64,000 bases of DNA. Source: Streptomyces sp. SirexAA-E (lineage in GTDB: Bacteria > Actinomycetota > Actinomycetes > Streptomycetales > Streptomycetaceae). The DNA is taken from contig NC_015953.1 of assembly GCF_000177195.2 (NCBI RefSeq), forward strand, positions 7,254,001-7,318,000, read 5' to 3'. The notes under the pieces were generated by a model that had not been told where the DNA came from, did no database searches, and saw only the letters and a program-made list of their open reading frames with translations. Position numbers and translations under genes: made by a program. Below, piece by piece: positions 48,093-55,815 of this stretch (positions within the stretch are counted from its first letter, which is position 1; each line of letters begins with the position of its first letter).

Positions 48093-50138
48093 TCAGCGCA
48101 GGAAGGCCGCCGCCACACCGGCGTCGACGGGGATGTGGAGGCCCGTGGTGTGGGTCAGGTCGCCACCGGTCAGCGCGAACACTGCGTTGGCGACGTGCTC
48201 GGGCAGCACCTCACGCTTGAGGAGCGTGCGCTGGGCGTAGAACTCGCCGAGCTTCTCCTCCTCGATGCCGTACGTCGCCGCGCGCTGGGCGCCCCACCCC
48301 GCGGCGAAGATCCCCGAACCCCGCACCACACCGTCCGGGTTGACACCGTTGACCCGGATACCGTGCTCACCGAGCTCGGCGGCGAGGAGCCGCACCTGGT
48401 GCGCCTGGTCGGCCTTGGTCGCCGAGTACGCGATGTTGTTCGGGCCCGCGAACACGGCGTTCTTGGAGGTGATGTAGACGATGTCACCGCCGAGCCCCTG
48501 TGCCCGCATCATCCGTGCCGCCTCCCGCGACACCAGGAAGGAACCGCGCGCCATGATGTCGTGCTGGAGGTCCCAGTCCTCGGCCGTGGTCTCCAGCAAC
48601 GGCTTGGAGATGGAGATCCCCGCGTTGTTCACGACGAGGTCCACCCCGCCGAATGCGAGCGCGGCGGCCTTGAACGCGTCGACGATCTGCTCCTCGCCGG
48701 TCACGTCCACGGTCACGGCGACGGCCTTGTCGGGTCCGCCGAGCTCCTCGGCGACGGCCGCCGCGCTCTCGCCGTTCAGGTCCGCGACGACGACACAGGC
48801 CCCCTCCGCGACGAGCCGCCGCGCCACGGCCCTGCCGATGCCCGAGCCCGCACCGGTGACCAGCGCGACCCTGGTGGCCAGGGCCTTCGGCGGAGGCATC
48901 CTGCGGAGCTTGGCCTCCTCCAGCTCCCAGTACTCGATGCGGAACTTCTCCGCCTCCTCGATCGGCGCGTACGAGGACACCGCCTCGGCACCCCGCATCA
49001 CGTTGATCGCGTTGAGGTAGAACTCTCCGGCGACCCGCGCCGTCTGCTTGTCCTTGCCGAAGGAGAACATGCCGACCCCCGGTACCAGCACCACGGCCGG
49101 GTCCGCCCCGCGCATCGGGGGAGAGTCAGGGAGGGCGTGCCGTTCGTAGTAGGCGCGGTAAGCCCGGCGGTACTCCTCGTGGAGCACCCCGAGCCGGTCG
49201 GTCACCTCGTCCAGCGGCGCGTCGGACGGCAGGTCCAGGACCAGCGGGCGGATCTTCGTACGGAGGAAGTGGTCCGGACAGGACGTCCCCAGGGCGGCGA
49301 GACGGGGGTGCCCGGAGCGGGAGAGGAAGTCCAGCACCGGTTCAGCGTCGGTGAAGTGTCCCACCTGCGGGCGGTCCGTGGACGCCAGGGCGCGGATCAC
49401 CGGTGCGAGCGCCGCGGCCCTCTCCCGCCGCGCCTCCTCGGCCAGCGGCTCCCGGCCGGGCAGCACGGCGCCGAACGGCTCCGCCCTGCCGTGTTCGGTC
49501 AGGAAGGTCTCGGCGGTGCGGATCATCCACAGCGCGTTGCGCTCGCACTCCTCGGAGGTGTCCCCCCAGGCGGTGATGCCGTGACCGCCGAGGATCACCC
49601 CGACCGCCCGCGGGTTGGCCTCCTTGACGGCGGCGATGTCGAGCCCGAGCTGGAATCCCGGCCGGCGCCAGCTCACCCAGGCCACCTTGTCACCGAAGCA
49701 CTCGGCCGTGAGCTTCTCGCCGTCCGCCGCACAGGCCAGTGCGATGCCGGAGTCCGGATGCAGATGGTCCACGTGGGCCGCCCCGACCAGGGCGTGCATC
49801 GCGGTGTCGATCGAGGGGGCGGCACCCCCCTTGCCGTGCAGGCAGTAGTCGAACGCGGAGACCATCTCGTCCTCGCGGTCCACCCCCGCGTAGACGTCCT
49901 TGAGCGCGCGCACCCGGTCCAGCCGGAGCACCGCGAGCCCCGCCTCGGTGAGGGTGCCGAGGTCGCCTCCCGACCCCTTGACCCAGAGGAGCTCGGTCTC
50001 GCCTCCGGTGACGGGGTCCCTCTCCGTCGCCTTGGCGGAGGTGTTGCCACCGGCGTAATTGGTGTTGCGCGGATCGGCGCCGATCCGGTGCGCGCGCTCC
50101 AGGAGGGCGGCGACCTCGGCGTGCGTCGCGGACGTCAT
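48093..50138 (-). CDS. bifunctional rhamnulose-1-phosphate aldolase/lactaldehyde dehydrogenase
   Basis: A 681-residue fusion. Residues 1-430 form a class II aldolase domain (NYAGGNTSAKATERDPVTG; HVDHLHPDSGIAL metal ligands), which splits L-rhamnulose 1-phosphate to dihydroxyacetone phosphate and L-lactaldehyde. Residues 440-681 form an SDR domain (LVTGAGSGIGRAVARRL; catalytic Tyr in AYSATKADQ) that oxidises or reduces the lactaldehyde. This RhaEW-type fusion is known from bacteria lacking separate RhaD. It lies between rhaI and rhaB and starts with ATG at 50136-50138; an ATG nearby upstream is absent. Confidence 0.93.
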   Translation of the reverse strand: MTSATHAEVAALLERAHRIGADPRNTNYAGGNTSAKATERDPVTGGETELLWVKGSGGDLGTLTEAGLAVLRLDRVRALKDVYAGVDREDEMVSAFDYCLHGKGGAAPSIDTAMHALVGAAHVDHLHPDSGIALACAADGEKLTAECFGDKVAWVSWRRPGFQLGLDIAAVKEANPRAVGVILGGHGITAWGDTSEECERNALWMIRTAETFLTEHGRAEPFGAVLPGREPLAEEARRERAAALAPVIRALASTDRPQVGHFTDAEPVLDFLSRSGHPRLAALGTSCPDHFLRTKIRPLVLDLPSDAPLDEVTDRLGVLHEEYRRAYRAYYERHALPDSPPMRGADPAVVLVPGVGMFSFGKDKQTARVAGEFYLNAINVMRGAEAVSSYAPIEEAEKFRIEYWELEEAKLRRMPPPKALATRVALVTGAGSGIGRAVARRLVAEGACVVVADLNGESAAAVAEELGGPDKAVAVTVDVTGEEQIVDAFKAAALAFGGVDLVVNNAGISISKPLLETTAEDWDLQHDIMARGSFLVSREAARMMRAQGLGGDIVYITSKNAVFAGPNNIAYSATKADQAHQVRLLAAELGEHGIRVNGVNPDGVVRGSGIFAAGWGAQRAATYGIEEEKLGEFYAQRTLLKREVLPEHVANAVFALTGGDLTHTTGLHIPVDAGVAAAFLR

Positions 50139-50216
50139 GAGGGTTCCTTCGCGGGACGGGGACGGGGGCGGGGGCGGGAAGGGGCGGGACGCGCGGGGTG
50201 AACGGGGGAGGGGCGT

Positions 50217-51383
50217 TCAGGCACCCCAGCCGGCCTGCTCGCCGCCGACCCGGTCCGCGGCGATGCGCTCCTGGTTGCCCGAGGCGAGATAGGCGCCGAA
50301 CGGGTCGCGGTCCAGGCCGATCTCCTCGCGTACCTCGGCGAGCAGCGGTCGCACATCGGTGTTGTAGGCGTCCATCAGCACGCCGTTGGCGGCGAGGACG
50401 TCTCCGGAGCGCTGGGCGGCGGCCAGTGCGTCGGCGTCGATCAGCAGGGCCTTGGCGGTCGCCTCCTGCACGTTGGTGACCGAGCGGATGACCGCCGGGA
50501 TCTTGGCCTCGATGTTGTGGCACTGGTCGAGCATGAAGTTGACGCCGGTACGTGCCTCCAGCCCGCCGCCCGCGACCACCTCGTGCATGATGCGGAACAG
50601 CTGGAACGGGTCGGCGGCGCCTGCCATCAGGTCGTCGTCGGCGTAGAAACGCGAATTGAAGTCGAAGGCGCCCAGCTTCCCCTCGCGGAGCAGGAACGCC
50701 ACGATGAACTCGATGTTGGTCCCAGGTGCGTGGTGACCGGTGTCCACCACCACCTTGGCCTTGGGGCCGAGCTTGAGGCAGTGGGCGTAGGAGGTGCCCC
50801 AGTCCGGGACGTCGGTGGTGTAGAACGCAGGCTCGAAGAGCTTGTACTCCAACAGCATCCGCTGGTCGTCGCCGAGCCGTTCGTAGACCTCCGCCAAGGC
50901 CTCGGCCAGCCGGTCCTGACGCCCCGTGATGCTGTCCTGGCCCGGGTAGTTGGTGCCGTCCGAGAACCACAGCTTGAGGTCCGGGGAACCGGTGGCGTCC
51001 ATGATGTCGACGCACTCCAGCAGGTGGTCGACGGCCTTGCGCCGCACAGTGGGGTCCGGGTGGGTCACCGAGCCGAGCTTGAAGTCGTCGTCCTGGAAGA
51101 CGTTGGAGTTGATCGTGCCGATCCGCAGTCCGAGGTCCCGCGCGTGCCGGGTCAGCGCCGGATAGTCCTCGACCCTGTCCCACGGGATGTGCAGCGACAC
51201 CTTCGGGGCGACACCGGTGTACCTGTGGACCTGCGCGGCGTCCGCCAGTTTCTCGTACGGGTCCCTGGGTACGCCGGCCTGCGCGAACACCTTGAACCGC
51301 GTCCCCGAGTTGCCGTAGCCCCAGGACGGGGTCTCGATGACCTGCGACTTCAGAGCCGCCTTGACGGCCGACACATCAGACAT
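50217..51383 (-). CDS. rhaI: L-rhamnose isomerase
   Basis: A 388-residue xylose-isomerase-fold enzyme of the RhaI (non-E. coli RhaA) type, converting L-rhamnose to L-rhamnulose. Metal and substrate residues appear in SLHIPWD, LWFSDGTNYPGQ, EYKLFEPAFYTTDVPDW, DTGHHAPGTNIE, AFDFNSRFYADDDL and DQCHNIE. The ATG at 51381-51383 follows GAGGTGTTC; a GTG six bases upstream is less likely. First gene of the rhamnose operon, behind a TTGACG-N17-TAGCGT promoter flanked by LacI-type operators. Confidence 0.94.
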   Translation of the reverse strand: MSDVSAVKAALKSQVIETPSWGYGNSGTRFKVFAQAGVPRDPYEKLADAAQVHRYTGVAPKVSLHIPWDRVEDYPALTRHARDLGLRIGTINSNVFQDDDFKLGSVTHPDPTVRRKAVDHLLECVDIMDATGSPDLKLWFSDGTNYPGQDSITGRQDRLAEALAEVYERLGDDQRMLLEYKLFEPAFYTTDVPDWGTSYAHCLKLGPKAKVVVDTGHHAPGTNIEFIVAFLLREGKLGAFDFNSRFYADDDLMAGAADPFQLFRIMHEVVAGGGLEARTGVNFMLDQCHNIEAKIPAVIRSVTNVQEATAKALLIDADALAAAQRSGDVLAANGVLMDAYNTDVRPLLAEVREEIGLDRDPFGAYLASGNQERIAADRVGGEQAGWGA

Positions 51384-51452
51384 GAACACCTCGTGATCAG
51401 AGCCGTCCGGCGACCGGTCGCGATCGAGGACGTGAGCTGCGTGAACGGGAGC

Positions 51453-51542
51453 ATGAATCGTTTCATCCGGGACGTACGCTAGGTTTCGTCAGCATGTCCG
51501 TCAAGCCGCTGGCCAAGTTTCCGCAGGATTTGAATCAATTCA
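51453..51542 (-). promoter_or_regulatory. rhamnose operon promoter with two LacI-type operators
   Basis: On the minus strand TTGACG (51499-51504) and TAGCGT (51476-51481) are separated by 17 bp, a good housekeeping promoter for rhaI. Operator 1, ATGAATCGTTTCAT (51453-51466, palindromic except for the T/T pair beside the central CG), covers the start of transcription. Operator 2, TGAATCAATTCA (51531-51542), lies upstream of the -35. Both share TGAA/TTCA arms of the LacI-family type. The spacing of about 78 bp between centres would permit looping. The repressor gene is not in the window. Confidence 0.72.
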
Positions 51543-51692
51543 CCGAGGCGTGCGAAAACACCGGTGACCTCGGACCGGGGCGAGGGGGCGCCTCCCGGCA
51601 GCACGCCGCGACCGCGGCGGGCGCTGCCGGGATCCGAGCGGCCGCCTAACCACCCCCCCGGTAACCGGTGCCGCCGCGGTCACGCGCCGGAC

Positions 51693-51920
51693 TCAGCGGC
51701 CCGGCGCCGCCGCACCCGGTACGAGCGTCCGCACCAGGGCGAACAACCGGTCCTCGTTCCCCGCGAGGCCCGCGCGTCCCAGGGCCTCGTCGGCCTCCTC
51801 GATCGGCGAGGCCAGCAGCGGCATGTACAACGGCGCGTCGGCCGGATCCGCGAGCACCGCGCGGGTCGCCTCCAGTAACCGCACGTACGCCTGGGCCGCG
51901 ATCACTTCGTCATGGCGCAT
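51693..51920 (-). CDS. small conserved hypothetical protein
   Basis: A 75-residue helical protein (IAAQAYVRLLEATRAVLADPADAPLYMPLLASPIEEADEALGRAGLAGNEDRLFALVRTLV), without Cys or a recognisable motif. I cannot name it. The ATG at 51918-51920 is the only start that gives a protein without a disordered leader. It is downstream of the gene at 52006-52497 on the same strand with an 85-bp gap, and its stop is 170-200 bp from the rhamnose promoter. Confidence 0.6.
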   Translation of the reverse strand: MRHDEVIAAQAYVRLLEATRAVLADPADAPLYMPLLASPIEEADEALGRAGLAGNEDRLFALVRTLVPGAAAPGR

Positions 51921-52005
51921 CTCAGCATCTCCCGGTCGAAGGTGTCGGACCGTCAAGCATCCCCCAGCGGTCTGACAATGCCCCGTGAACGGTACGGAGA
52001 GCGGC

Positions 52006-52497
52006 TCAACGCCCCCGCGCACGCCCTGTTCCGGCCGGGGGCTCGACCTCGAGGAAGCGCCGTCGCTTCGGGCCCCGGTACAGCAACGGCGTCCAGCCCG
52101 CCGCCCGCAGTACCGTGAGACACCGGCCCAAGGCCTCCTCCTCGTCGTGCGCCGCCCCGCTTCCCGGCGGACCGGCCCACTCCACCCGCACCGAGCCGGG
52201 CGCCTCGCCCGCGCACACGCGGTACCCGGCGGCCGTGCGCTCACCGGACGGCCCGGTCGCCGACGCGGGAATCCCCGCCGCCTCCAGGGCGAGCGCCACC
52301 GCACGCACCGGCCTGTGCAACTCCCACTCGGCCGGCACGCCTTCGGGGTCCGGATGCCCCGCCCGGGTGAGCCGCCGGATCTGCAACAGCCCCTCGAACG
52401 CCGTCCGCACCGCCGCGGCCCGCTTCTCGGGCGGCTCCGACAGCGGCGGGCCGTCCCCGGTGGACGGCTCGAACGACGCCTCCCGCGAGTCGTCCAC
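52006..52497 (-). CDS. conserved hypothetical protein
   Basis: A 163-residue soluble protein: an N-terminal acidic/Ser-rich leader, a helical RAAAVRTAFEGLLQIRRLTRAG segment, then an alpha/beta portion (RPVRAVALALEAAGIPASATG; GYRVCAGEAPGSVRVEWAGPPG; CLTVLRAAGWTPLLYRGPKRRRFLEV). It is reminiscent of small Streptomyces proteins without assigned role. The GTG at 52495-52497 follows AGGAT; an ATG one base out of frame is not used. Divergent from the pentapeptide gene at 52628. Confidence 0.62.
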   Translation of the reverse strand: MDDSREASFEPSTGDGPPLSEPPEKRAAAVRTAFEGLLQIRRLTRAGHPDPEGVPAEWELHRPVRAVALALEAAGIPASATGPSGERTAAGYRVCAGEAPGSVRVEWAGPPGSGAAHDEEEALGRCLTVLRAAGWTPLLYRGPKRRRFLEVEPPAGTGRARGR

Positions 52498-52627
52498 ATC
52501 CTGTCCCCTCGCCGGTCCGGTACTCCGCCTCCCAGTCTGCGCCGGCCCACTGACAGCGACCGGAACACAGGCACGGCGACCGCCCGATAGGGTTTGCCTC
52601 CAGCGACGCACCCGGAGGAACCAGCAC

Positions 52628-53497
52628 GTGCCCGACACCGACCCGACAGTGCCCGCCATCGAGCGGGCGGATCTGCGAGCCGACTGCGCGAACTGCTTCG
52701 GGCTGTGCTGTGTCGCGCTGACCCTGACCGCGTCGGCGGACTTCGCCGTCGACAAGGACGCGGGTACGCCGTGCCGCAACCTTCGGGACGACTTCCGCTG
52801 CGGCATCCACACCCGGCTCAGGACGGAAGGGTTCCCCGGGTGCACGGTGTACGACTGCTTCGGCGCGGGTCAGAAGATCTCCCAGCACACCTACCAGGGC
52901 GAGGACTGGCGGCGCCGGCCGGACACCGCCCGGCAGATGTTCCGGGCCTTCCCGGTGATGCGGCAGCTCCACGAACTGCTCTGGTACCTCACCGAAGCCC
53001 TCACCCTGCCCGCCGCCGTACCCCTCCGCCCCCAGCTGCGCGCCGCACTCGCGACCACCGAAGCCCTCACCTCGTCCCCGGCCGGGGAACTCGCGGAACT
53101 GGACGTGTCGGCACACCGCGAGCGGATCGCCGCGCTGCTGCTGCGTGCCAGTGAGCTCGTCCGTGCCGGCGGCCACCGTCGCAAGAAGCGCAACCACCGG
53201 GGGGCCGATCTCATCGGCGCCCGGCTGCGCGGCGCCGACCTGCGGGGCGCCGACCTGCGTGGTGCCTTCCTGATCGCGGCGGACCTGCGCGGCGCCGACC
53301 TGCGGCTGGCCGACGTCATCGGCGCCGACTTCCGGGACGCCGAACTGTCCGGCGCCGACCTCACCGACGCCCTCTTCCTCACCCAGGCCCAGCTGAACGC
53401 GGCGAAGGGCGACACCGGCACCAGGCTCCCCGGGGCGCTGACCCGGCCCTCGCACTGGGCGGGCGTCCGGGGAGACGGTGGCGCCGGAAAGGCCTGA
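52628..53497 (+). CDS. Cys-cluster domain fused to pentapeptide repeats
   Basis: A 289-residue protein. Residues 15-75 contain a Cys-rich module (CANCFGLCC, then PCRNL, RCGIH, GCTVYDCFG) like the CxxCxxxCC putative metal-binding domain. Residues 190-260 form a run of A(D/N)LXX pentapeptides (GADLIGARLRGADLRGADLRGA), which fold into a right-handed quadrilateral beta-helix. The middle is helical. Pentapeptide proteins can mimic DNA and protect gyrase, but this is not specific; the fusion suggests a metal-sensing or scaffold role (inference). The GTG at 52628 follows GGAGGAACCAGCAC. Confidence 0.85.
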   Translation: MPDTDPTVPAIERADLRADCANCFGLCCVALTLTASADFAVDKDAGTPCRNLRDDFRCGIHTRLRTEGFPGCTVYDCFGAGQKISQHTYQGEDWRRRPDTARQMFRAFPVMRQLHELLWYLTEALTLPAAVPLRPQLRAALATTEALTSSPAGELAELDVSAHRERIAALLLRASELVRAGGHRRKKRNHRGADLIGARLRGADLRGADLRGAFLIAADLRGADLRLADVIGADFRDAELSGADLTDALFLTQAQLNAAKGDTGTRLPGALTRPSHWAGVRGDGGAGKA

Positions 53498-53506
53498 CGC
53501 CCCGGG

Positions 53507-54037
53507 TCAGCCGTCCGTCGCAGGCCGGCCCCCGCTCTCCGCCTCCTCCAGCGCCGCCTTGAGCCGCTCCAGCGTCGTACGGATGTTGCCCCGCTGGAAC
53601 TCCGCGAACGTGCGGCCGCGCGTCGCGACCCGGTCGAACGCGTTGGCGAGGACGTCCGGCCACGTCCGGCGGTCGTCGGTCCACGTCTCGGTGACCCGGG
53701 TGCCGCCGTCGGCCTCCTCGAAGCGGTACTCCCACTGGGCGATGGCGCCCCGGAGCCGAGGCTGCCGGGCACCGATCGCGTGTACCCGGAAGGCGAACCG
53801 CACACCCGGGTCGGCGGCGGTCACCGTGCACCTCGTGGTCCAGCGGAAGGCGCCGCGCTTGTTGCGGCCCTCGAAGACCATGCCGACGTGCGTCTCCCGC
53901 TGACCGCCGAGCACCCGTGCCCCCTGGTTCTCCGGGCTCCAGCGCCCCATCGCGGTGGGATCGCTGACGTGTTCGTAGACGACCGACGGAGCTGCGTCGA
54001 TCAGAATGCTGTCCGAGACGGACATGGTGCGCGGCAT
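53507..54037 (-). CDS. SRPBCC family protein
   Basis: A 176-residue START-like protein: MSVSDSILIDAAPSVVYEHVSDPTAMGRWSPEN is the usual opening, followed by strands and a C-terminal helix (NAFDRVATRGRTFAEFQRGNIRTTLERLKAALEEAE). It binds a hydrophobic ligand; no catalytic motif is visible. The ATG at 54035-54037 follows GGGAGTGACCCCG. It is divergent from the radical SAM gene with a 155-bp gap, so they may share a promoter region and perhaps a pathway. Ends nine bases before the convergent pentapeptide gene stop. Confidence 0.85.
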   Translation of the reverse strand: MPRTMSVSDSILIDAAPSVVYEHVSDPTAMGRWSPENQGARVLGGQRETHVGMVFEGRNKRGAFRWTTRCTVTAADPGVRFAFRVHAIGARQPRLRGAIAQWEYRFEEADGGTRVTETWTDDRRTWPDVLANAFDRVATRGRTFAEFQRGNIRTTLERLKAALEEAESGGRPATDG

Positions 54038-54192
54038 CGGGGTCACTCCCTGTCCACGCCCGGACCGGCCCCGACGGGAATCGGGCGGGCAGGCCGGACG
54101 GATCACGTGCGAACGGTTGACGGTGCTGGTTCGTTGGACAGTGTGGCGTACACGCAGGAGTGTCCAGCACACCGGACCAGAGGAGCCCGCAC

Positions 54193-55569
54193 ATGGCACG
54201 TCCCACCGAGACCGGCCCCGCCCGCACCGCCCGTGCGGGCACGGGCGACCGCACGCGCCTGGTCGAAGGACTCATGGAGCGGTATCCGCACGTGCCACGT
54301 GAAGCGGTGATCAAGGAAGACCTGCTGCGCGGGGGTATGGCCTTCGACGAGTCCGCGCTGAGCGACAACGAGCACGGGGACGTCAAGCCGAAGTCGTACT
54401 TCATCTTCTCCTTCGACCACGGCACCCTGCCGGAGCTGGGCGCTGCCGCGCTGCGCCGGCCCCCCGAGGAGATCGTCCTCACCGGTGGCTCCTACGACCT
54501 GCGCCGCACGGTGGTGTCGGTGCGGGTCAACCCCGCCTCGCCGTACCGGGTGGCGGCCGGGGAGGACGGGGTCCTCGGCCTGTACCTCGACGGGGTGCGG
54601 ATCTGCGACGTCGGCCTGCCTCCGATGCCGGACTACTACCGCCACACCCTGGACAACGGCAAGTCCGTGATGGAGGTGGCGCCCACCATCCAGTGGGGCT
54701 ACCTGGTCTATCTCACGGTCTTCCGGGTCTGCCAGTACTTCGGCGCCAAGGAGGAGTGCCAGTACTGCGACATCAACCACAACTGGCGCCAGCACAAGGC
54801 GGCGGGCCGCCCCTACACGGGCGTGAAGGACGTCGAGGAGGTCCTGGAGGCCCTCGCGATCATCGACCGCCACGACACGGCGAGGACGACCACGGCCTAC
54901 ACCCTCACCGGCGGGGCGATCACCTCGCACATCCAGGGCCGTGACGAGGCGGACTTCTACGGTCAGTACGCCAAGGCGATCGAGGAGCGCTTCCCCGGCC
55001 GGTGGATCGGCAAGGTCGTCGCCCAGGCGCTGCCCAAGGCCGACGTCCAGCGTTTCCACGACTACGGCGTGCAGATCTATCACCCCAACTACGAGGTGTG
55101 GGACCGCAGGCTGTTCGAGCTGTACTGCCCGGGCAAGGAGCGCTACGTCGGCCGCGACGAGTGGCACCGCCGCATCCTCGACTCCGCGGACGTCTTCGGC
55201 GCCCGCAACGTCATCCCCAACTTCGTCGCCGGTGTGGAGATGGCCCAGCCCGCCGGCTTCACCACCGTCGACGAGGCCATCGCCTCCACGACAGAAGGCC
55301 TGAGGTTCTTCATGTCGAACGGCATCACACCGCGCTTCACCACCTGGTGTCCCGAACCCACCACGCCGCTCGGCAGGACCAACCCCGACGGGGCACCGCT
55401 CGAATACCACATCAGGCTGCTCGACGCCTACCGCTCCACCATGGAGGAGTACGGGCTGTCCTCGCCCCCCGGTTACGGTCCTGCCGGCCCCGGGCGCGCG
55501 GTGTTCTCCGTCAGCTCCTTCATGGACAGCCTCGCCCCCGGGACGCCTGCGGCTTCCGGGCGCCCTTGA
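54193..55569 (+). CDS. radical SAM protein with non-canonical CX8CX2C cluster motif
   Basis: A 458-residue protein. The only plausible SAM-binding 4Fe-4S ligands are Cys180, Cys189 and Cys192 in CQYFGAKEECQYC, a CX8CX2C spacing instead of the canonical CX3CX2C. The remaining landmarks of a radical SAM barrel follow in order: LTGGAIT (about 238-244), IYHPNYEVWD (295-304), VIPNFVAGVE (340-349) and the final CPEPTTPLG strand. The N-terminal 150 residues are not a recognised domain. The ATG at 54193 follows GAGGAG; an earlier GTG is less likely. Divergent from an SRPBCC gene. Substrate unknown. Confidence 0.8.
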   Translation: MARPTETGPARTARAGTGDRTRLVEGLMERYPHVPREAVIKEDLLRGGMAFDESALSDNEHGDVKPKSYFIFSFDHGTLPELGAAALRRPPEEIVLTGGSYDLRRTVVSVRVNPASPYRVAAGEDGVLGLYLDGVRICDVGLPPMPDYYRHTLDNGKSVMEVAPTIQWGYLVYLTVFRVCQYFGAKEECQYCDINHNWRQHKAAGRPYTGVKDVEEVLEALAIIDRHDTARTTTAYTLTGGAITSHIQGRDEADFYGQYAKAIEERFPGRWIGKVVAQALPKADVQRFHDYGVQIYHPNYEVWDRRLFELYCPGKERYVGRDEWHRRILDSADVFGARNVIPNFVAGVEMAQPAGFTTVDEAIASTTEGLRFFMSNGITPRFTTWCPEPTTPLGRTNPDGAPLEYHIRLLDAYRSTMEEYGLSSPPGYGPAGPGRAVFSVSSFMDSLAPGTPAASGRP

Positions 55570-55596
55570 CTTGGAGCCCGCTCGAAATGATGGAAT
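55566..55596 (+). promoter_or_regulatory. MerR-type promoter at the end of the radical SAM gene
   Basis: TTGACT (55566-55571) and TGGAAT (55591-55596) are separated by 19 bp, the over-long spacer bound by MerR-family activators, and the spacer contains the imperfect dyad TTGGAGC-n2-GCTCGAA. The -35 overlaps the radical SAM stop codon. Downstream only a 28-codon frame (55587-55673) exists before a terminator, so the promoter has no evident target gene. A MerR gene is not in the window. Confidence 0.45.
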
Positions 55597-55676
55597 CCCC
55601 GGCGTGCCCGCAGTCGTCGCGGAGCACGGACGTCGACACCGTGGTGGTCCGGCCGGTCGGCCAACCCGTCTGACGC

Positions 55677-55716
55677 CGGGCGCCCGGGGCACGGCACGTG
55701 ACGCCCCGGGCGCCCG
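55677..55716. terminator. terminator, 14-bp stem
   Basis: CGGGCGCCCGGGGC (55677-55690) pairs with GCCCCGGGCGCCCG (55703-55716), 12-nt loop. It lies after the radical SAM gene and the short frame behind the MerR-type promoter. Confidence 0.8.
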
Positions 55717-55754
55717 CCCGCCCGATCGCGCGCCGGAAGCGGCCTGCGACAGGG

Positions 55755-55803
55755 CCACCGGGCCCCGTGCGGCTGTCTCGGCGCGGTCGCACGGGCCCGG
55801 TGG
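55755..55803. terminator. second terminator, for the leftward F420-reductase-type gene
   Basis: A 16-bp stem with one bulged C (arms 55755-55771 and 55788-55803, 16-nt loop), 13 bp past the stop of the leftward gene at 55816. Together with the preceding hairpin it insulates two convergent units. Confidence 0.75.
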
Positions 55804-55815
55804 CCGGTGGAACGG

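Noticed and set aside
48060-50201. 713-codon rightward frame opposite the aldolase-dehydrogenase gene
   Set aside because: The leftward strand encodes a complete, recognisable fusion enzyme; the opposite frame is low-complexity His/Arg/Gly sequence.
51494-51649. 51-codon rightward frame (MSVKPLAKFPQDLNQF) divergent from rhaI
   Set aside because: It covers the rhaI promoter and operator 2, has no Shine-Dalgarno sequence, and codon bias is poor in its first half.
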